A stretch of 64,000 nucleotides of DNA from JANXQG01 sp963709175 (GCA_963709175.1 CAVPVK010000007.1:1488001-1552000); one strand, 5' to 3'; numbered from the stretch's first letter, positions 9,432 to 20,616 are shown. The notes: generated from the letters alone by a model not told the origin. Numbers and translations are program-made.

Positions 9432-12400
9432 GATGGCCCCCTGTGGCTCGAATCCGGCGATTGCGGTTTGCCGTGATCGCCCGGGGATGCCTTTTCGGCA
9501 CGGTCGCCGGATTCCTCGGGTCTTGGTCCGCCATGGGCCGCTTGGGCTTCGGGCGGTTCGGGATCATAGTGCCGCCCTTGTGGATCATCGGGGTCCATCG
9601 ACGGCGAGACCTTGGCCTTGTTGCCCATGAGGGCGGCAAACAGGGCCGGCACGATCAACAGCGTGGCGAAGGTGGAGACGAACAGGCCGCCGATCACCGC
9701 GCGGCCAAGTGGCGCGGTCATTTCACTTCCCTCCTCCAACGCAAGCGCCATGGGCAACGTGCCCAGGAGCATGGCCAGGGCCGTCATCATAATCGGGCGG
9801 AGCCGTTCCTTGGCTCCCTCGATTGCCGCTTCATAAACCGACGCGCCAGCCCGCCAGTGATCGTCCATGAAGGTTGACAGCAGCACCGAGTTCGAGACCG
9901 AGACGCCGATGCACATGATCGAGCCCATGAACGACTCGATGTTCAGCGTCGTGCCGGTCGCCAGGAGGATGATCGCCACGCCGCAGACCACGCCCGGCAC
10001 GGCGCCGATGGAAACCAGACCCAATTTGAACGACTGGAAGTAGCCGGTCAGCATAACTAGAATCACCACGACTGAGAGGACGAGGCCGATGGCCAGCGAG
10101 TGGAACATCTCCGTCATCGGGCGCGACCTGGCCGCGAACGCTGACTCGCACGCCTCGCGGCGGCTCGCCGGCGGCGGCGATGGCCTGGTCAATCTGCACC
10201 GAGGCACGGCCCAGGTCCTCGCCCTCGACGTTGGCCGTGACGCTCAAGTACCGCTGCGTGGAACTGCGGTCGATTTCACCTGGCACGACGCCGGTCCTTG
10301 TGGTCGCGACGTCACGGATCATCAGGTTGCTGTCCGCCCCGGCCTTATGCAGAGGCAGCGTCCCGATCTGTTGGGCCCGGTCCATGCGTTGCAGAGGTGT
10401 CTCGACTTGGACCTGGTAATCGACGCCGGTCCGCGGATCGCACCAGAAGTTCTTGACCACGTACCGGCTGGAAGATGTGCCCACCAGGAGCGAATCGGTG
10501 ACGTCCTTGGCCGACTCGCCGCTGAGGCCCGCTTTCTGACGATTGATTTCCACCTTGACGGCCGGGTAATCGAGCTGCTGGTAAAGCTGCACGTCGCGAA
10601 GGTTGGGAATCTTCTTGATCTCATCGAGGACCAGCAGTACGTGCCTTCGCACCGCGGCGAGGTCCGGGCCAACCACCATTACCTCGACCGGAGTCGGAGA
10701 GCCGAAGCTCATGACCTCGCCCACGATGTCGCCCGGCTCAAAGCCGAATATGATTTTATCCGCCATGTTCTGTGCTTGCGCGGAAGAGTAGCCCGCTCCT
10801 TGCAACTCCCCTTTGGTCCAGGGGATCAACTGCTCGGGCAGGGCCTTGCGGAGACGTTCGCGGAGCTCGTCCAGCCGCACGCCCGATCCTTTTACGAGTC
10901 GCACGCGGAGCTGGCCGTCGTCGGGACCGCGCATGAACAAGAGCATATTGTTAGTGGCGGTGTTGGTGGCCGCCAGGCCTACGTAGCCCATCGAGATCGC
11001 CACTTTGTGGTCGGTCTCTTGATCGATGACCTCCAGAATCTTGACGGCCAGTTTCCGTGTGAATTCGTATTCGGATCCTGGCGGCGCGCGGAAGCGGATC
11101 ACGAACTGGCCGGCATCGACCTGGGGAAACAGTTCCCTGCCGACCTCGCCGCCAACCAGCAAGAACAGCAGCCCACAGGCCAGCAGATATCCGGGGACGA
11201 CAATCCAGCGCAGCCGGATCACCTCTACCACTACCTTGTTGTAGGCCGCCAGCAACTTGTCGAAGAGACCCTGCTTCGCCGCGTGCTCGTCCTTGTGGCG
11301 CACCAGCCATACCGAAAGCACCGGCACGAGGGTGCTGGAAAGGACGTAGGAGGCAATCATGGAGAAACCCACCGCCAGCGTCAAAGGCATAAACAGCGAG
11401 CGTACCGGTTCGTTCAATATGAACGTGGGGATGAAGACCGAGAGAATACAAAGCATGGCCAAGAGGCGAGCCGTGGCCGTGGCCGCGGCGGCCCGCCGCG
11501 CGGCCCGGGAGATGGATTTCGTGTGCAGCATCTGGGCATGCGTGTTTTCAATGGTGACGACGGCCTCGTCGACGAGAATCCCAATCGCCAGAGCCAGACC
11601 ACCCAGCGACATGATGTTGAGCGTGTTTCCCGTGATCCAGAGGGCGACCAGGGCGAAGGTCAACGAGCAGGGGATGCTCACCAGCACCACGGCCACGCTC
11701 CGCACGTCGCGCAGAAACAACAAGATCATCAGCCCCGTCAGCCCCGCGCCGATGGCCCCTTCAGTTGCCACGCTATCGATCGCCGCCCGCACCGTCGGCG
11801 ATTCATCGAATTCATAGCGCACCTTGACGTCCGCCGGCACCACCGATTGGAAAAGCCGCATCTTCTCGTGGATCAGATCGACCACCGTGAGGGTCGATGC
11901 CGTGTCTTTCTTGACTACCGGGATATAGACCGACTTGCGGCCGTTGACCAGCGCGCAGCCGTAGTTGATGTCCGTGGCGTCGACGACGGTGGCCACGTCG
12001 TGAATGTAGACGTTGCTGCCGAGATGGATGGGAATGTCGCCCATCTGCTGTATGTCCGGAAGCATGGCGTTGGTGGGCACCAGGGGCATCTGCGCCGGCA
12101 GATACAGATTGCCGGAGGGCGCGACCACGTTGCCGGTTTCCAAGGCCTCGACCACGTCTTTGGCGGTGAAGTTGTGCGCCCGCAATTTGTCGGGATCGAC
12201 CTTGATTACGATCGCCCGCGTGTTGCTGCCGAAGGGCGAAAAAGAAATCGTGCCCGGCAACTGGGCGACGAGCATGGGACGAATTTTATACATTCCCATG
12301 TCGGCCAACTCCCCCAGCGACCGCGCCGGGTTCTCGGTCTCCATGACCAGGTAACCGATAGGCACGTTGGCCGCATCGAAACGCATGATGAACGGCGGCA

Positions 12401-12770
12401 GCACGCTGGGCGGCATCTGCCCGCGAGCGCGGTTCGCCAGGCTGACCACCTGGGACATCGCCGCCGCCATGTCGGTCCTCGGATAGAAGGTCAGCTTGAG
12501 CATCACCATGTTCTGGATGTTCTTGGACTCGACCCCCTTGAGTCCGTCGACATACTGGAAGTTCAACTCGTAAACATTGGTGATAATGCCCTCGATCTGG
12601 GAGGGGTCCATTCCCGCGTAATTGTTGAGCACGTAGATCTGCGGGGCGTTGATGGCCGGGAAGATGTCGGTCCGCAGTTGATCGAGGGCGAGCCAGCCGG
12701 CAATTGCCAGGGCCACGATGAGCATGAGCATCGTGACCGGCCTTCGCAGGGCAAAGAGCGTGGGATTCAT
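9428..12770 (-). pseudogene. RND efflux transporter (second pair), one-base frameshift
   Basis: AcrB/HAE-like inner-membrane proton-driven pump, about 1,110 residues when frames are joined. N-terminal TM1, periplasmic porter domain (NYAGMDPSQIEGIITNVYE), TM2-6 with the proton-relay motif GILVDEAVVTIEN, and a second porter half are in one frame down to VRGQVAP; TM8-12 (MFHSLAIGLVLSVVVILVML ... NIESFMGSIMCIGVSVSNS) are in the next. Comparison with the intact paralogue at 14576-17839 shows a single extra base at 10118 (CCC-G-ATG versus CCC-ATG). ATG 12770 matches the paralogue start MNP. The C-terminal tail is Pro/Glu/Asp-rich. It lies upstream of, and overlaps, its adaptor gene. Confidence 0.88.
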
Positions 12771-12967
12771 AGGCAGAAACGCAAATCGCCGCCGCGGCGG
12801 AACACCCGGAGGCATTCGACCACCTCGGCTTAAGCGTCGACAAGCCCCCTCCGGCCGAATCGCTCCCTAACTACTCATGCGAAGACCTCGGCGCCGAGTC
12901 GCGATCCAACTCCTCAGCCGTATCAATTCTAGGTGAGTCGGCGGCAAAGGCAAGCGGAGAAGGCCCG

Positions 12968-14551
12968 TTAGAGGCTCGCGGCCCGATCGACTTCCACCTT
13001 TTGGCCGTCGGTCAACTCATCCAGGCTGCCGAGGACCACGTCCTCGCTGCCATTGATTTTCACCCACCGGTCGTCGATCTTCATCTTCGTCACTTCGATC
13101 CACGGTCCGTCTTTCAGGCCAGGCACGACCTCGGTCTTGACGGCCGTACCGTCTTTCAAGAGGTAGCAGTACGTCTCATTGCCCAACACCAACAGTGCCG
13201 CTTGGGGAAGCATCGAAACTCCAGGTCGCTCAATGAGCACTGTCGTATTGACATACATGCCGGGCCGCAGCCCGTCTACGCAGGGGACCGGAGTATCGAT
13301 GTACTTCGGCGGGCGATCAATGCCGGTGACGGCAGGATCGACGTGCCTGGCTGGAGGACCGGCGTACGTGGCCTGGAGATATGCACCTTTCGCGGTGGAG
13401 CTTGTGATCTTGGCCCGGGGATCGATGCTCGTGGTTGGAAGTCCGATGCCCTTGGTGGGGCGATCCGCGTTCCTGGCGGTAATATCCCTGCTGGTTAAGG
13501 GTTGAATGTCTTTTGTGGCAAGGTCGATTTCCACCCACAAGGCCCGCGTGTTTTCCTTCACACTCCATGACGTGCGCGTGACGGGCGCCTCGATATCCAA
13601 ACCGCTGAGGGCGTCGGCACGGACGGCCGCCTTCGTTCCGGCGCGGACATAGCGGGCATAGGCCTCGGGTACATCCACGAAGATTCGCAGCAGGTCGTCG
13701 CGGGCGATCACGAACATGGGCGAAGCTCGGGAACTCAACTTGTCGCCCGAAGCGGCTTGCACGTAGTCGCCGGTGTTGGCGTTGCGAACGGTGATGACGC
13801 CGTCGTAGGGCGCGGTCACTTTCGAATAGGCCAGCAAAGCGGCGGTGCGTCGCTCGTCGGCCTCGGCGACCTTGACCTGGGCTTTGGCGGACTCCACGTC
13901 GGCCAGCGCGGATAGCCGCGCGGCATCGCGTGCGTCCACTGCCTTCAGGGCAGCGTCGCGCGTCGCGCGGCTTGCGGAGAGTTGTTTCTGGGTTTCATCG
14001 AGCACTTGCCGGTCCACGACGCGCTGCTCGACCATCTGCGCCAACCGCTGCACCTCGGAGTCCCAGCGCACGATGTCTGCCTCGTATCGGCCCACGCTGG
14101 CTTTCGCTTCGGCCAGTTCGGCAATCGCCGTCTGGACCTTGCTCTCGGCCTGTTTGACCATCTTCCGATCCAGGTCGACCTGGCACACCTTCTGTTGATG
14201 GTCTTCATCCAATTCGGGAACATCGATGTCCACGATCGGATCGCCTTTCTTCACGCGTTGGCCGATGTCGACGTAGTACTGTTTGATGAAGCCCGAGACC
14301 TTGGCGTAAATTGCCGTCTGTTCGTAGGCTTGCACGAAGCCCGGTTGCACCACCGCGGCAGTGAGGTTGCGGAGTTGGGGGTTGACCACTCGGACTACGG
14401 GGACGGAACTCACGGAAGTTCTCGCCTCCGATGGTTTTCGGGCACGGCTGACCGTAGTCAGCGCCAGGACCAGCAGTACCAGCCCAAGAATGCCGCCGGA
14501 ACCCCAGGCCGTTCGCCGGGAAGGAACCATTCTTAACATCAACTGCCGCAT
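12968..14551 (-). CDS. RND efflux periplasmic adaptor (first pair) with long Pro/Thr/Asp linker
   Basis: A 527-residue HlyD/AcrA-type adaptor, paralogous to the one at 7995-9431. In place of a lipobox it has an N-terminal membrane anchor (GILGLVLLVLALTTV). Lipoyl halves, helical hairpin and the VTAPYDGVITVRNANTGDYV segment are conserved. Between the beta-barrel and the LRPGMYVNT element there is an insertion of roughly 80 residues (encoded at about 13270-13510) with imperfect ID-P units such as SIDPR, HVDPA, GIDRP, YIDTP. The paralogue has about 40 residues there. SD GGAG lies 9 nt before the ATG. It follows its transporter by 24 nt. Confidence 0.92.
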   Translation of the reverse strand: MRQLMLRMVPSRRTAWGSGGILGLVLLVLALTTVSRARKPSEARTSVSSVPVVRVVNPQLRNLTAAVVQPGFVQAYEQTAIYAKVSGFIKQYYVDIGQRVKKGDPIVDIDVPELDEDHQQKVCQVDLDRKMVKQAESKVQTAIAELAEAKASVGRYEADIVRWDSEVQRLAQMVEQRVVDRQVLDETQKQLSASRATRDAALKAVDARDAARLSALADVESAKAQVKVAEADERRTAALLAYSKVTAPYDGVITVRNANTGDYVQAASGDKLSSRASPMFVIARDDLLRIFVDVPEAYARYVRAGTKAAVRADALSGLDIEAPVTRTSWSVKENTRALWVEIDLATKDIQPLTSRDITARNADRPTKGIGLPTTSIDPRAKITSSTAKGAYLQATYAGPPARHVDPAVTGIDRPPKYIDTPVPCVDGLRPGMYVNTTVLIERPGVSMLPQAALLVLGNETYCYLLKDGTAVKTEVVPGLKDGPWIEVTKMKIDDRWVKINGSEDVVLGSLDELTDGQKVEVDRAASL

Positions 14552-14575
14552 TACTCTTCTCCGAAGTTAGTGGAT

Positions 14576-17500
14576 TCATCTGATTCCGTACTGCCACCCG
14601 CGCGCGTACGCGGCAGCGAGGGCCGCCTTCAGGCCGCCGTCATAGTGTTGGCCTTCCGGATCATCCGGATCGATCGAAGGCGATACCCTCTTGCTGTTGC
14701 CCATGACCAGTGTGAAGATGGCCGGGAGGAACAACAGCGTGGCGAAAGTAGATACGAACAGACCGCCGAGCACGGCTCGGCCGAGGGGTGCCGTCATTTC
14801 GCTCCCCTCTTCCAGCGCCAGCGCCATTGGCAGGGTTCCCAGCATCATGGCGGTGGCCGTCATCATAATCGGTCGGAGCCGGTCCTTGGCGCCGCCGATG
14901 GCGGCTTCCTGGACCGTCTCGCCGCGCCGCCAGCGAATGTCCATGAAGCTCGACATCAGCACCGAGTTCGAGACCGAGACGCCGACGCACATGATCGAAC
15001 CCATGAACGACTCGATGTTCAGCGTCGTACCCGTCATGAAGAGAATGACCGCCACGCCGCAGACCACGCCGGGCACCGCGCCGATCGAGACCAGGCCCAG
15101 CCGGAAGGACTGAAAGTAGGCGATCAACATGACCAGCACAGCCACGACGGACACCACCAGGCCGAGCGCGAGCGACTGGAACATCTCCCTCATGGGCGCG
15201 ACCTGGCCGCGGACGCTGACCCGCACTCCGCGGGGCGGCTGGCCGGCAGCGGCGATCGCGTTGGCAATCTGCGCCGTCGCCCGACCCAAATCCTCGCCCT
15301 CGACGTTGGCCGTGATGCTCAGGTAACGCTGCATGGAGCTGCGGTCGATCTCGCCGGGGGCGACGCCGCTTTCTTCAGTGGCCACGTCGCGGATCATCAA
15401 GTTGCTGTCGCCGCCCGCCTTTTGCAAAGGTAATGTGTCGATTTGCTCGGCATGGTCCATGCGTGCCAGGGGGGCCTGGACTTGGACCTGGTAATCGACT
15501 CCGGTGCGGGGGTCGCACCAGAAGTTCTTGGTAACGTAGCGGCTCGAAGAAGTGCCCACCAAGAGCGAGTCGGTAACGTCCTTCACCGACACGCCGCTCA
15601 GGCCCGCCTTCTCGCGGCCGATGTTCACGCGCACGGTCGGATAATCGAGTTGCTGGTAAAGCTGTACGTCGCGAAGCTCGGGGATCTTCTTCATCTCGTC
15701 GAGCACCCGCAGCGCGTGCTGGCGCACCCTGCCGAGTTGCGGGCCAACCACCATTACCTCGACTGGGGTCGGAGAGCCGAAGCTCATGACCTCGCTGACG
15801 ATGTCGCCCGGTTGGAAGCCGAAAGCTATTTTCTCCGCCATGGACTGCGCTTCCTGGGAGGAGTAGCCGGCCCGTTGCAATTCCCCCTTGGTCCAGGGGA
15901 CCAATTGCTCGGGCAGCGCCTTGCGCAGTCGTTCGCGCAGTTCGTCCAGCCGCACGCCCGATCCTTCCTGGAGTCGAACGCGGATCTGGCCGTCGTCGGG
16001 ACCGCGCATGAACAACAGCAGGTTGTTGGTGGCGGTGTTGGTGGCGGCCATGCCGACGTAGCCCATCGACATCGCTACCTTGTGCTGGGATTCCCGATCG
16101 ATGACCTCCAGCATCTTGACGGCGAGCTTCCGCGTGAATTCGTATTCGGACCCCGGCGGCGCGCGGAAGCCGATCACGAACTGGCCGGCGTCGACCTGCG
16201 GAAACAGCTCCTTTCCCACCTGGCTGCCCACCGACCACAACAACAGTCCGCAGGCCGCGAAATATCCGGGAACGGTTATCCAGCGATGCCTGACCACAAC
16301 CGTCACCAGTCCGTGGTAAACCTCCAGCACCTTTTCCATGAAGCGGCTCTCGGCGGCGTGTTCGCCCTTGTGACGCACGAGCCATACCGAGGCCACCGGC
16401 ACGAGCGTGCTCGAGAGGATGTAAGAGCTGATCATGGCAAATCCCACCGCCAGGGTCAGCGGCATGAACAGCGAGCGCACGGGCTCGTTCAAGATGAACG
16501 TGGGAACGAACACCGAAAGGATGCAGAACATGGCCAAGAGACGAGGTACGGCGGTTATGGAGTTCCCTAGGCGCACCGCCCTGGCAATCGTGCCCACGCG
16601 CCGCATTTGGACGTTGATGTTCTCGAGCTCCACGGTCGATTCATCTACCAGGATGCCGATGGCCAGGGCCAGTCCGCCCAGCGTCATGATGTTGATCGTA
16701 TGCCCGGCAAGCCAAAGCCCCACGACCGATCCGGTCAGTGCCAAGGGGATGTTGATCAAGACGATCAGCGCACTCCGCCAATCGCGGAGGAAGATCACGA
16801 TCATCAATCCCGTCAGTCCGGCCCCAATCAGACCCTCGGTGGCCACGCTCTTGATGGCCGTCCGCACCGTGGGCGATTCGTCGAACTCGTAATGCAAGGC
16901 GACATCCTCGGGCAGCGCCGACCTGAAGAGCTGCATCTTCTCGTGGATCAGGTCTACTACCGTGAGGGTCGAAGCCGTGTCCTTCTTTACCACCGGGATA
17001 TAGATTGACTTGCGGCCGTTGACCAGTGCACAACCGTAATTGATGTCGGTGGCGTCGGCGATCGTAGCCACGTCGCGAATGTAAACGTTGCTGCCCAGGT
17101 GAAGGGGAATGCTGCCCAAGGCCTGGGGGTCGGCGGCCATGGCGTTGGTGGGCACTAAGGGCATTTGCGCCGGCAAATACAGGTTGCCGGAGGGGGTGAC
17201 CACGTTGCCGGTCCCCAATGCCTTCACCACGTCGTCGGGTGAGACGCTGTGTGCCCGCAAGCGGTCGGGATCGACCGTGATCACGATTGCCCGCGTGTTG
17301 CTGCCGAAGGGAGAAAAGGAGATCGTGCCGGGCAACTGGGCAACGAGCATTGGACGAAGGCGCTGCATCCCCAAGTCGGCCAACTCCCCCAGCGAACGGG
17401 TCGTGCTTTCCATGACCAGGTAGCCGATCGGCACGTTTGCCGCATCATAACGCATGATGAAAGGCGGCAATACGCTGGGAGGCATCTGCCCGCGGGCGCG

Positions 17501-17839
17501 GTTCGCCAGACTGACCACCTGGGACATCGCCGCCGACATGTCCGTGTCCGGGTAGAAGGTCAGCTTCAGCATAGTCATGTTCTGGATGTTCTTGGACTCG
17601 ATCCCCTTCAGCCCGTCCACATACTGGAAGTTCAACTCATAAACGTTGGTAATGATCCCCTCAATCTGGCTAGGGTCCATTCCGGCAAAGTTGTTGAGCA
17701 CGTAGATCTGCGGGGCATTGATGGAAGGGAAGATGTCCACCCGCATCCGATTCAGGGCCAGTACGCCCGCTCCGATCAGGGCCACGACGATCATGACCAT
17801 CGTGATGGGCCGCCGCATGGCGAAGTCAATAGGATTCAT
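14576..17839 (-). CDS. RND efflux transporter (first pair)
   Basis: A 1,087-residue AcrB-type proton-coupled pump with the full twelve-TM, two-porter-domain layout. TM1 is MVMIVVALIGAGVLAL. TM4 carries ALAIGILVDESTVELEN, where the acidic proton-relay residues are D-E rather than the D-D of AcrB; the second pump has D-E as well. TM10-12 include NIESFMGSIMCVGVSVSNS and a GTLPMALALEEGSEM loop. It is the intact paralogue of the frameshifted gene at 9428-12770 and very similar to it along its length. It is first in a minus-strand operon of two transporter/adaptor pairs and diverges from a TolC-like gene 446 bp away, which could provide the outer-membrane duct. Confidence 0.95.
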   Translation of the reverse strand: MNPIDFAMRRPITMVMIVVALIGAGVLALNRMRVDIFPSINAPQIYVLNNFAGMDPSQIEGIITNVYELNFQYVDGLKGIESKNIQNMTMLKLTFYPDTDMSAAMSQVVSLANRARGQMPPSVLPPFIMRYDAANVPIGYLVMESTTRSLGELADLGMQRLRPMLVAQLPGTISFSPFGSNTRAIVITVDPDRLRAHSVSPDDVVKALGTGNVVTPSGNLYLPAQMPLVPTNAMAADPQALGSIPLHLGSNVYIRDVATIADATDINYGCALVNGRKSIYIPVVKKDTASTLTVVDLIHEKMQLFRSALPEDVALHYEFDESPTVRTAIKSVATEGLIGAGLTGLMIVIFLRDWRSALIVLINIPLALTGSVVGLWLAGHTINIMTLGGLALAIGILVDESTVELENINVQMRRVGTIARAVRLGNSITAVPRLLAMFCILSVFVPTFILNEPVRSLFMPLTLAVGFAMISSYILSSTLVPVASVWLVRHKGEHAAESRFMEKVLEVYHGLVTVVVRHRWITVPGYFAACGLLLWSVGSQVGKELFPQVDAGQFVIGFRAPPGSEYEFTRKLAVKMLEVIDRESQHKVAMSMGYVGMAATNTATNNLLLFMRGPDDGQIRVRLQEGSGVRLDELRERLRKALPEQLVPWTKGELQRAGYSSQEAQSMAEKIAFGFQPGDIVSEVMSFGSPTPVEVMVVGPQLGRVRQHALRVLDEMKKIPELRDVQLYQQLDYPTVRVNIGREKAGLSGVSVKDVTDSLLVGTSSSRYVTKNFWCDPRTGVDYQVQVQAPLARMDHAEQIDTLPLQKAGGDSNLMIRDVATEESGVAPGEIDRSSMQRYLSITANVEGEDLGRATAQIANAIAAAGQPPRGVRVSVRGQVAPMREMFQSLALGLVVSVVAVLVMLIAYFQSFRLGLVSIGAVPGVVCGVAVILFMTGTTLNIESFMGSIMCVGVSVSNSVLMSSFMDIRWRRGETVQEAAIGGAKDRLRPIMMTATAMMLGTLPMALALEEGSEMTAPLGRAVLGGLFVSTFATLLFLPAIFTLVMGNSKRVSPSIDPDDPEGQHYDGGLKAALAAAYARGWQYGIR

Positions 17840-18285
17840 ACGAGCAGCGACCGAGTTGGGAGGGGGGTTGGGCCTAGATTCATAATCAAGTCAAATGGTA
17901 TCTCTGGTTAATCCGGAATTTACCGCCCGCGCTAGAGCATTTCCCGTACCGGCGTTTATGGGATTCCTGCGCTAATCGCCAAGTGAAGATACCTTCAGGA
18001 CTTACGAGCCATAGGCGCGGGATACGAACCTGGGATTCTGAAGGTTTTGTCCAGATTCGGACGGTAGCGCAGGGAAAGCGTCAGAAAATGGACAGCCGTC
18101 CGTGGACGGCGAGACGATTGTAAAGATGTCCGGCCTGTAACGGAATTCCTCAGGCGTCGAGACCGCCTACAGCGATTGTTCCGTTATTGCCGATTCCACT
18201 GCTAAAGCCGGAAAATCCGGATCGCTCTCATTTGGTGGAAGTCGAAAGCAGCCAGGGTCACTCGGATTTCAGTCGCAGGTAAATC
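17840..18285. other. Intergenic region between divergent efflux genes
   Basis: About 446 bp separating the RND operon and the TolC-like gene, so it should hold both promoters. I see no convincing -35/-10 pair, regulator gene or strong palindrome. The short form ATTCGGACGGTAG at 18054 resembles ATTTGGACGGTAG at 20089 on the other side of the TolC-like gene, which could be a shared site or chance. Confidence 0.3.
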
Positions 18286-19943
18286 ATGGCATTGACTACC
18301 AAGCCGGTACAAATAACGATCTGTCTCATTGCGATCCTCGCGCTAGGCCAAGTTGTAGTCATTGCCGCACCGCCGGTGGCGCCGAGCCGCCCGAGCCCCC
18401 TCAGTCGGTCGTACCGCATTTTCAGCCAATGGAAACTGTTCCACTTCCGCAGTTTGGGCAACGATTCTTCGCCACGCCAGTCCTCAATGAGAATCCACAG
18501 GCCGTAACGGTTCCACTCGCCGTGCCCGCGGCTAGCGACCATCCGCTGCCGATCAATCTGGCCACGGCCTTGTACCTGTCCAACGCCCGGCCACTGGTCA
18601 TCGCCTTCGCGCAAAACAGTGTGGAACTAGCGGCAGCCCAGTATCAGCGGACCAGAGTCATGTGGCTGCCGAATCTCAACGCGGGTATCGATTATTTCTA
18701 CCACGACGGCGAGTACCAGCACAGTGACGGCGCCATGGACCAGGTAACCAAGAACAGCTTTTTCGCTGGCGCCGGTGCGACACTCGGTTTTGGCATCACG
18801 GACGCGATCTTCCTTCCTTTGGCCGCTCGCCAGGTACTGGCTGCCAGGGAGTTCGACGTCCAGGCCGCCCGGAACGACGCCTTGGCGACGGTCGCGACGA
18901 CGTACTTCGACCTGCAGGAGTCGCGCGGCCGCCTGGCCGGCAATCTCGACGCCGTGGACAAGGCGGAAGCTTTGGAAAAGCAGATCAGGGGATTGGCGGG
19001 GGGGCGGCTTGGGGGACTCGTGCCCCAAATAGAAGTCAACCGCGTTCTCGCACTACTGTATTACCTGCAACAGGAATCGGTGGCTTCTCACGCCGCCTGG
19101 CAGACCAACAGTGCCCGCTTGACCCGAGTGCTCCGCTTGAACCCCAGCGCCGTGGTGCTTCCCATCGAGCCGCCGCAATTGCAGATCACGCTCATCCCAC
19201 CCGATCGCCTCGTGGATGACCTGGTTCCCATTGGCTTGCTGAACCGGCCCGAGTTGGCGTCCAACAGGGCACTGGTGCAGGCCACGTTGGAACGACTGCG
19301 GCAGGAACGGATGCGTCCCCTGCTTCCCAGCGTGGTGCTGGGAGGGACCAACGGCCCCGGCGGGGCCTTTATGGGCGGAGAACTCCAAGGCGGTCCCAGC
19401 GGCACGCCAGTCCAAGGGGGAGGAATCTTCGATGCTCAAGTGGGAGTCGTCTGGACCCTCAATAACCTCGGCGCCGGCAACCTGGCCGCGATCCGGGAAA
19501 GGACCGCGCAGCAGCAGCAGGCGATCCTGGAGCTATATGACACCCAGGACCGCGTGGCCCAGGAAGTGGTCCAGGCCCACGCCCTGCTGCAAGCCGCAGC
19601 CGTTCGGGTCGGCCAGGCCGAGGCCTCCGTTCGGCAAGCGAACATGACCTTCGAGGGCACGCGAATCGGCCTCCGTGAGACCGTAGGCGCGGGCGGATTG
19701 CTGCAACTGGTCAACCGGCCCCAGGAAGCCGTGGCCGCCCTCCAGCAGTTGGACCAGGCGTACGACATCTATTTCACTGCCGTCAACGACTACAATCGGG
19801 CCGAGTTCCAACTTTATCGGGCCCTGGGATATCCGGCACGCATCGTGATTTGCGATCGCCCGGTTGGGCAGCTACAGCAAGTCGACACTTCTCGGCCCTC
19901 ATGCATGCCACCCGTCTGCCCGCTGATGCGGCCATGCCCGTGA
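18286..19943 (+). pseudogene. TolC-like outer-membrane efflux protein, frameshifted near its N terminus
   Basis: Outer-membrane duct of a tripartite efflux system, about 550 residues. ATG 18286 starts a clear signal peptide (ITICLIAILALGQVVVIAAPP); the frame then shifts between roughly 18370 and 18410 into PPEPPQSVVPHFQPMETVPLP and the mature protein. Two OEP-type repeats of long helices and beta strands follow, with INLATALYLSNARPL as the usual N-terminal helix and DVQAARNDALATVATTYFDLQESRG as the first tip helix. A Gly-rich loop (residues about 310-340: GGTNGPGGAFMGG) is inserted in the second repeat. It is divergent from the RND/adaptor operon. Without the frameshift the ORF from 18429 would lack export, so I join the two. 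Confidence 0.85.
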
Positions 19944-20193
19944 TAGAAGTTCGCTAAGCCCGGCAATACTTGACCCGCCCCGGCTGGAGTGATCGCTACC
20001 CCGGCATAGTAACCCGGCGCGTAAGCGAGGCTTCCTCACTTTCCGGGTAATATCCATTTTCGGACAGTTTGCCGGCACTACCGTCGAGATTTGGACGGTA
20101 GGAGACGAATCTTGGCACATCGGCCGAGATCCGTGCCGCTCTAACCTGAAAGGGCATTGCAACTTATGGTTTTGTTGCGTATTGCCCGCAATC

Positions 20194-20209
20194 TGGCACG
20201 GAGAATGCT
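20194..20209 (+). promoter_or_regulatory. Possible sigma-54 (-24/-12) promoter
   Basis: TGGCACGGAGAATGCT matches the -24/-12 layout: TGGCAC, then GC with exactly 10 nt between the invariant GG and GC; the -12 element is ATGCT instead of TTGCW. It points toward the response regulator at 20617, about 400 nt away, and an NtrC-type activator is encoded 3 kb downstream. The match could be chance. Confidence 0.35.
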
Positions 20210-20414
20210 ATTGGGTGACGGAACTTGAAATGCCCTGCTTTTATGGAATGCTGCTTGTGAATAAATCGGAGACGTAGTTCGTGCGGCGAACGCTGATTTG
20301 CGTCCTATTAAATAGAGATCGGTCCGAAATAACTTCCGCATTTAATGCCACTGGCTTGTCCAGTGGATAGTTACGCTCGTTGCTACATACACTACAAACC
20401 GCCCACCACCCCCT

Positions 20415-20465
20415 CGCTCCCCGTTCCCCAGCGACGGCGCAGCCATCGCTGGGGAACGGGGAGCG
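20415..20465. repeat. Perfect 20-bp inverted repeat (hairpin)
   Basis: Arms 20415-20434 and 20446-20465 are fully complementary over 20 bp with an 11-nt loop. The right arm is followed by GAAAAAATGG rather than T residues. Architecture is like the hairpin at 4637-4690 but the sequence is unrelated. It could be a structured element or an attenuator upstream of the response regulator. Confidence 0.85.
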
Positions 20466-20616
20466 AAAAAATGGGGCGCGACCTGTGTGTAGCAACGAGC
20501 GTGATTCACCGCACCCACAGGGTACCCGGCCGGTGGCGTCCAACCATCAAATCAGGAAGCTGTTTTTTACCAGCTCCTAGGGCGGCGTCACTTTTTGCGG
20601 AGGTTTTGGCAAACCT

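Larger units (their letters stand above)
19944..20616. other. Long intergenic region with a hairpin and a possible sigma-54 promoter
   Basis: 673 bp without a gene. It holds a sigma-54-like element at 20194-20209 and a perfect 20-bp hairpin at 20415-20465 (both listed separately). Open frames here have no family resemblance. It precedes the signalling block beginning with a response regulator. Confidence 0.4.

Noticed and set aside
10089..12833. A 914-codon open frame on the plus strand opposite the RND transporter
   Set aside because: Composition is His/Arg/Gln/Asp-rich with no family features; it mirrors the GC-biased codons of the real gene on the minus strand.
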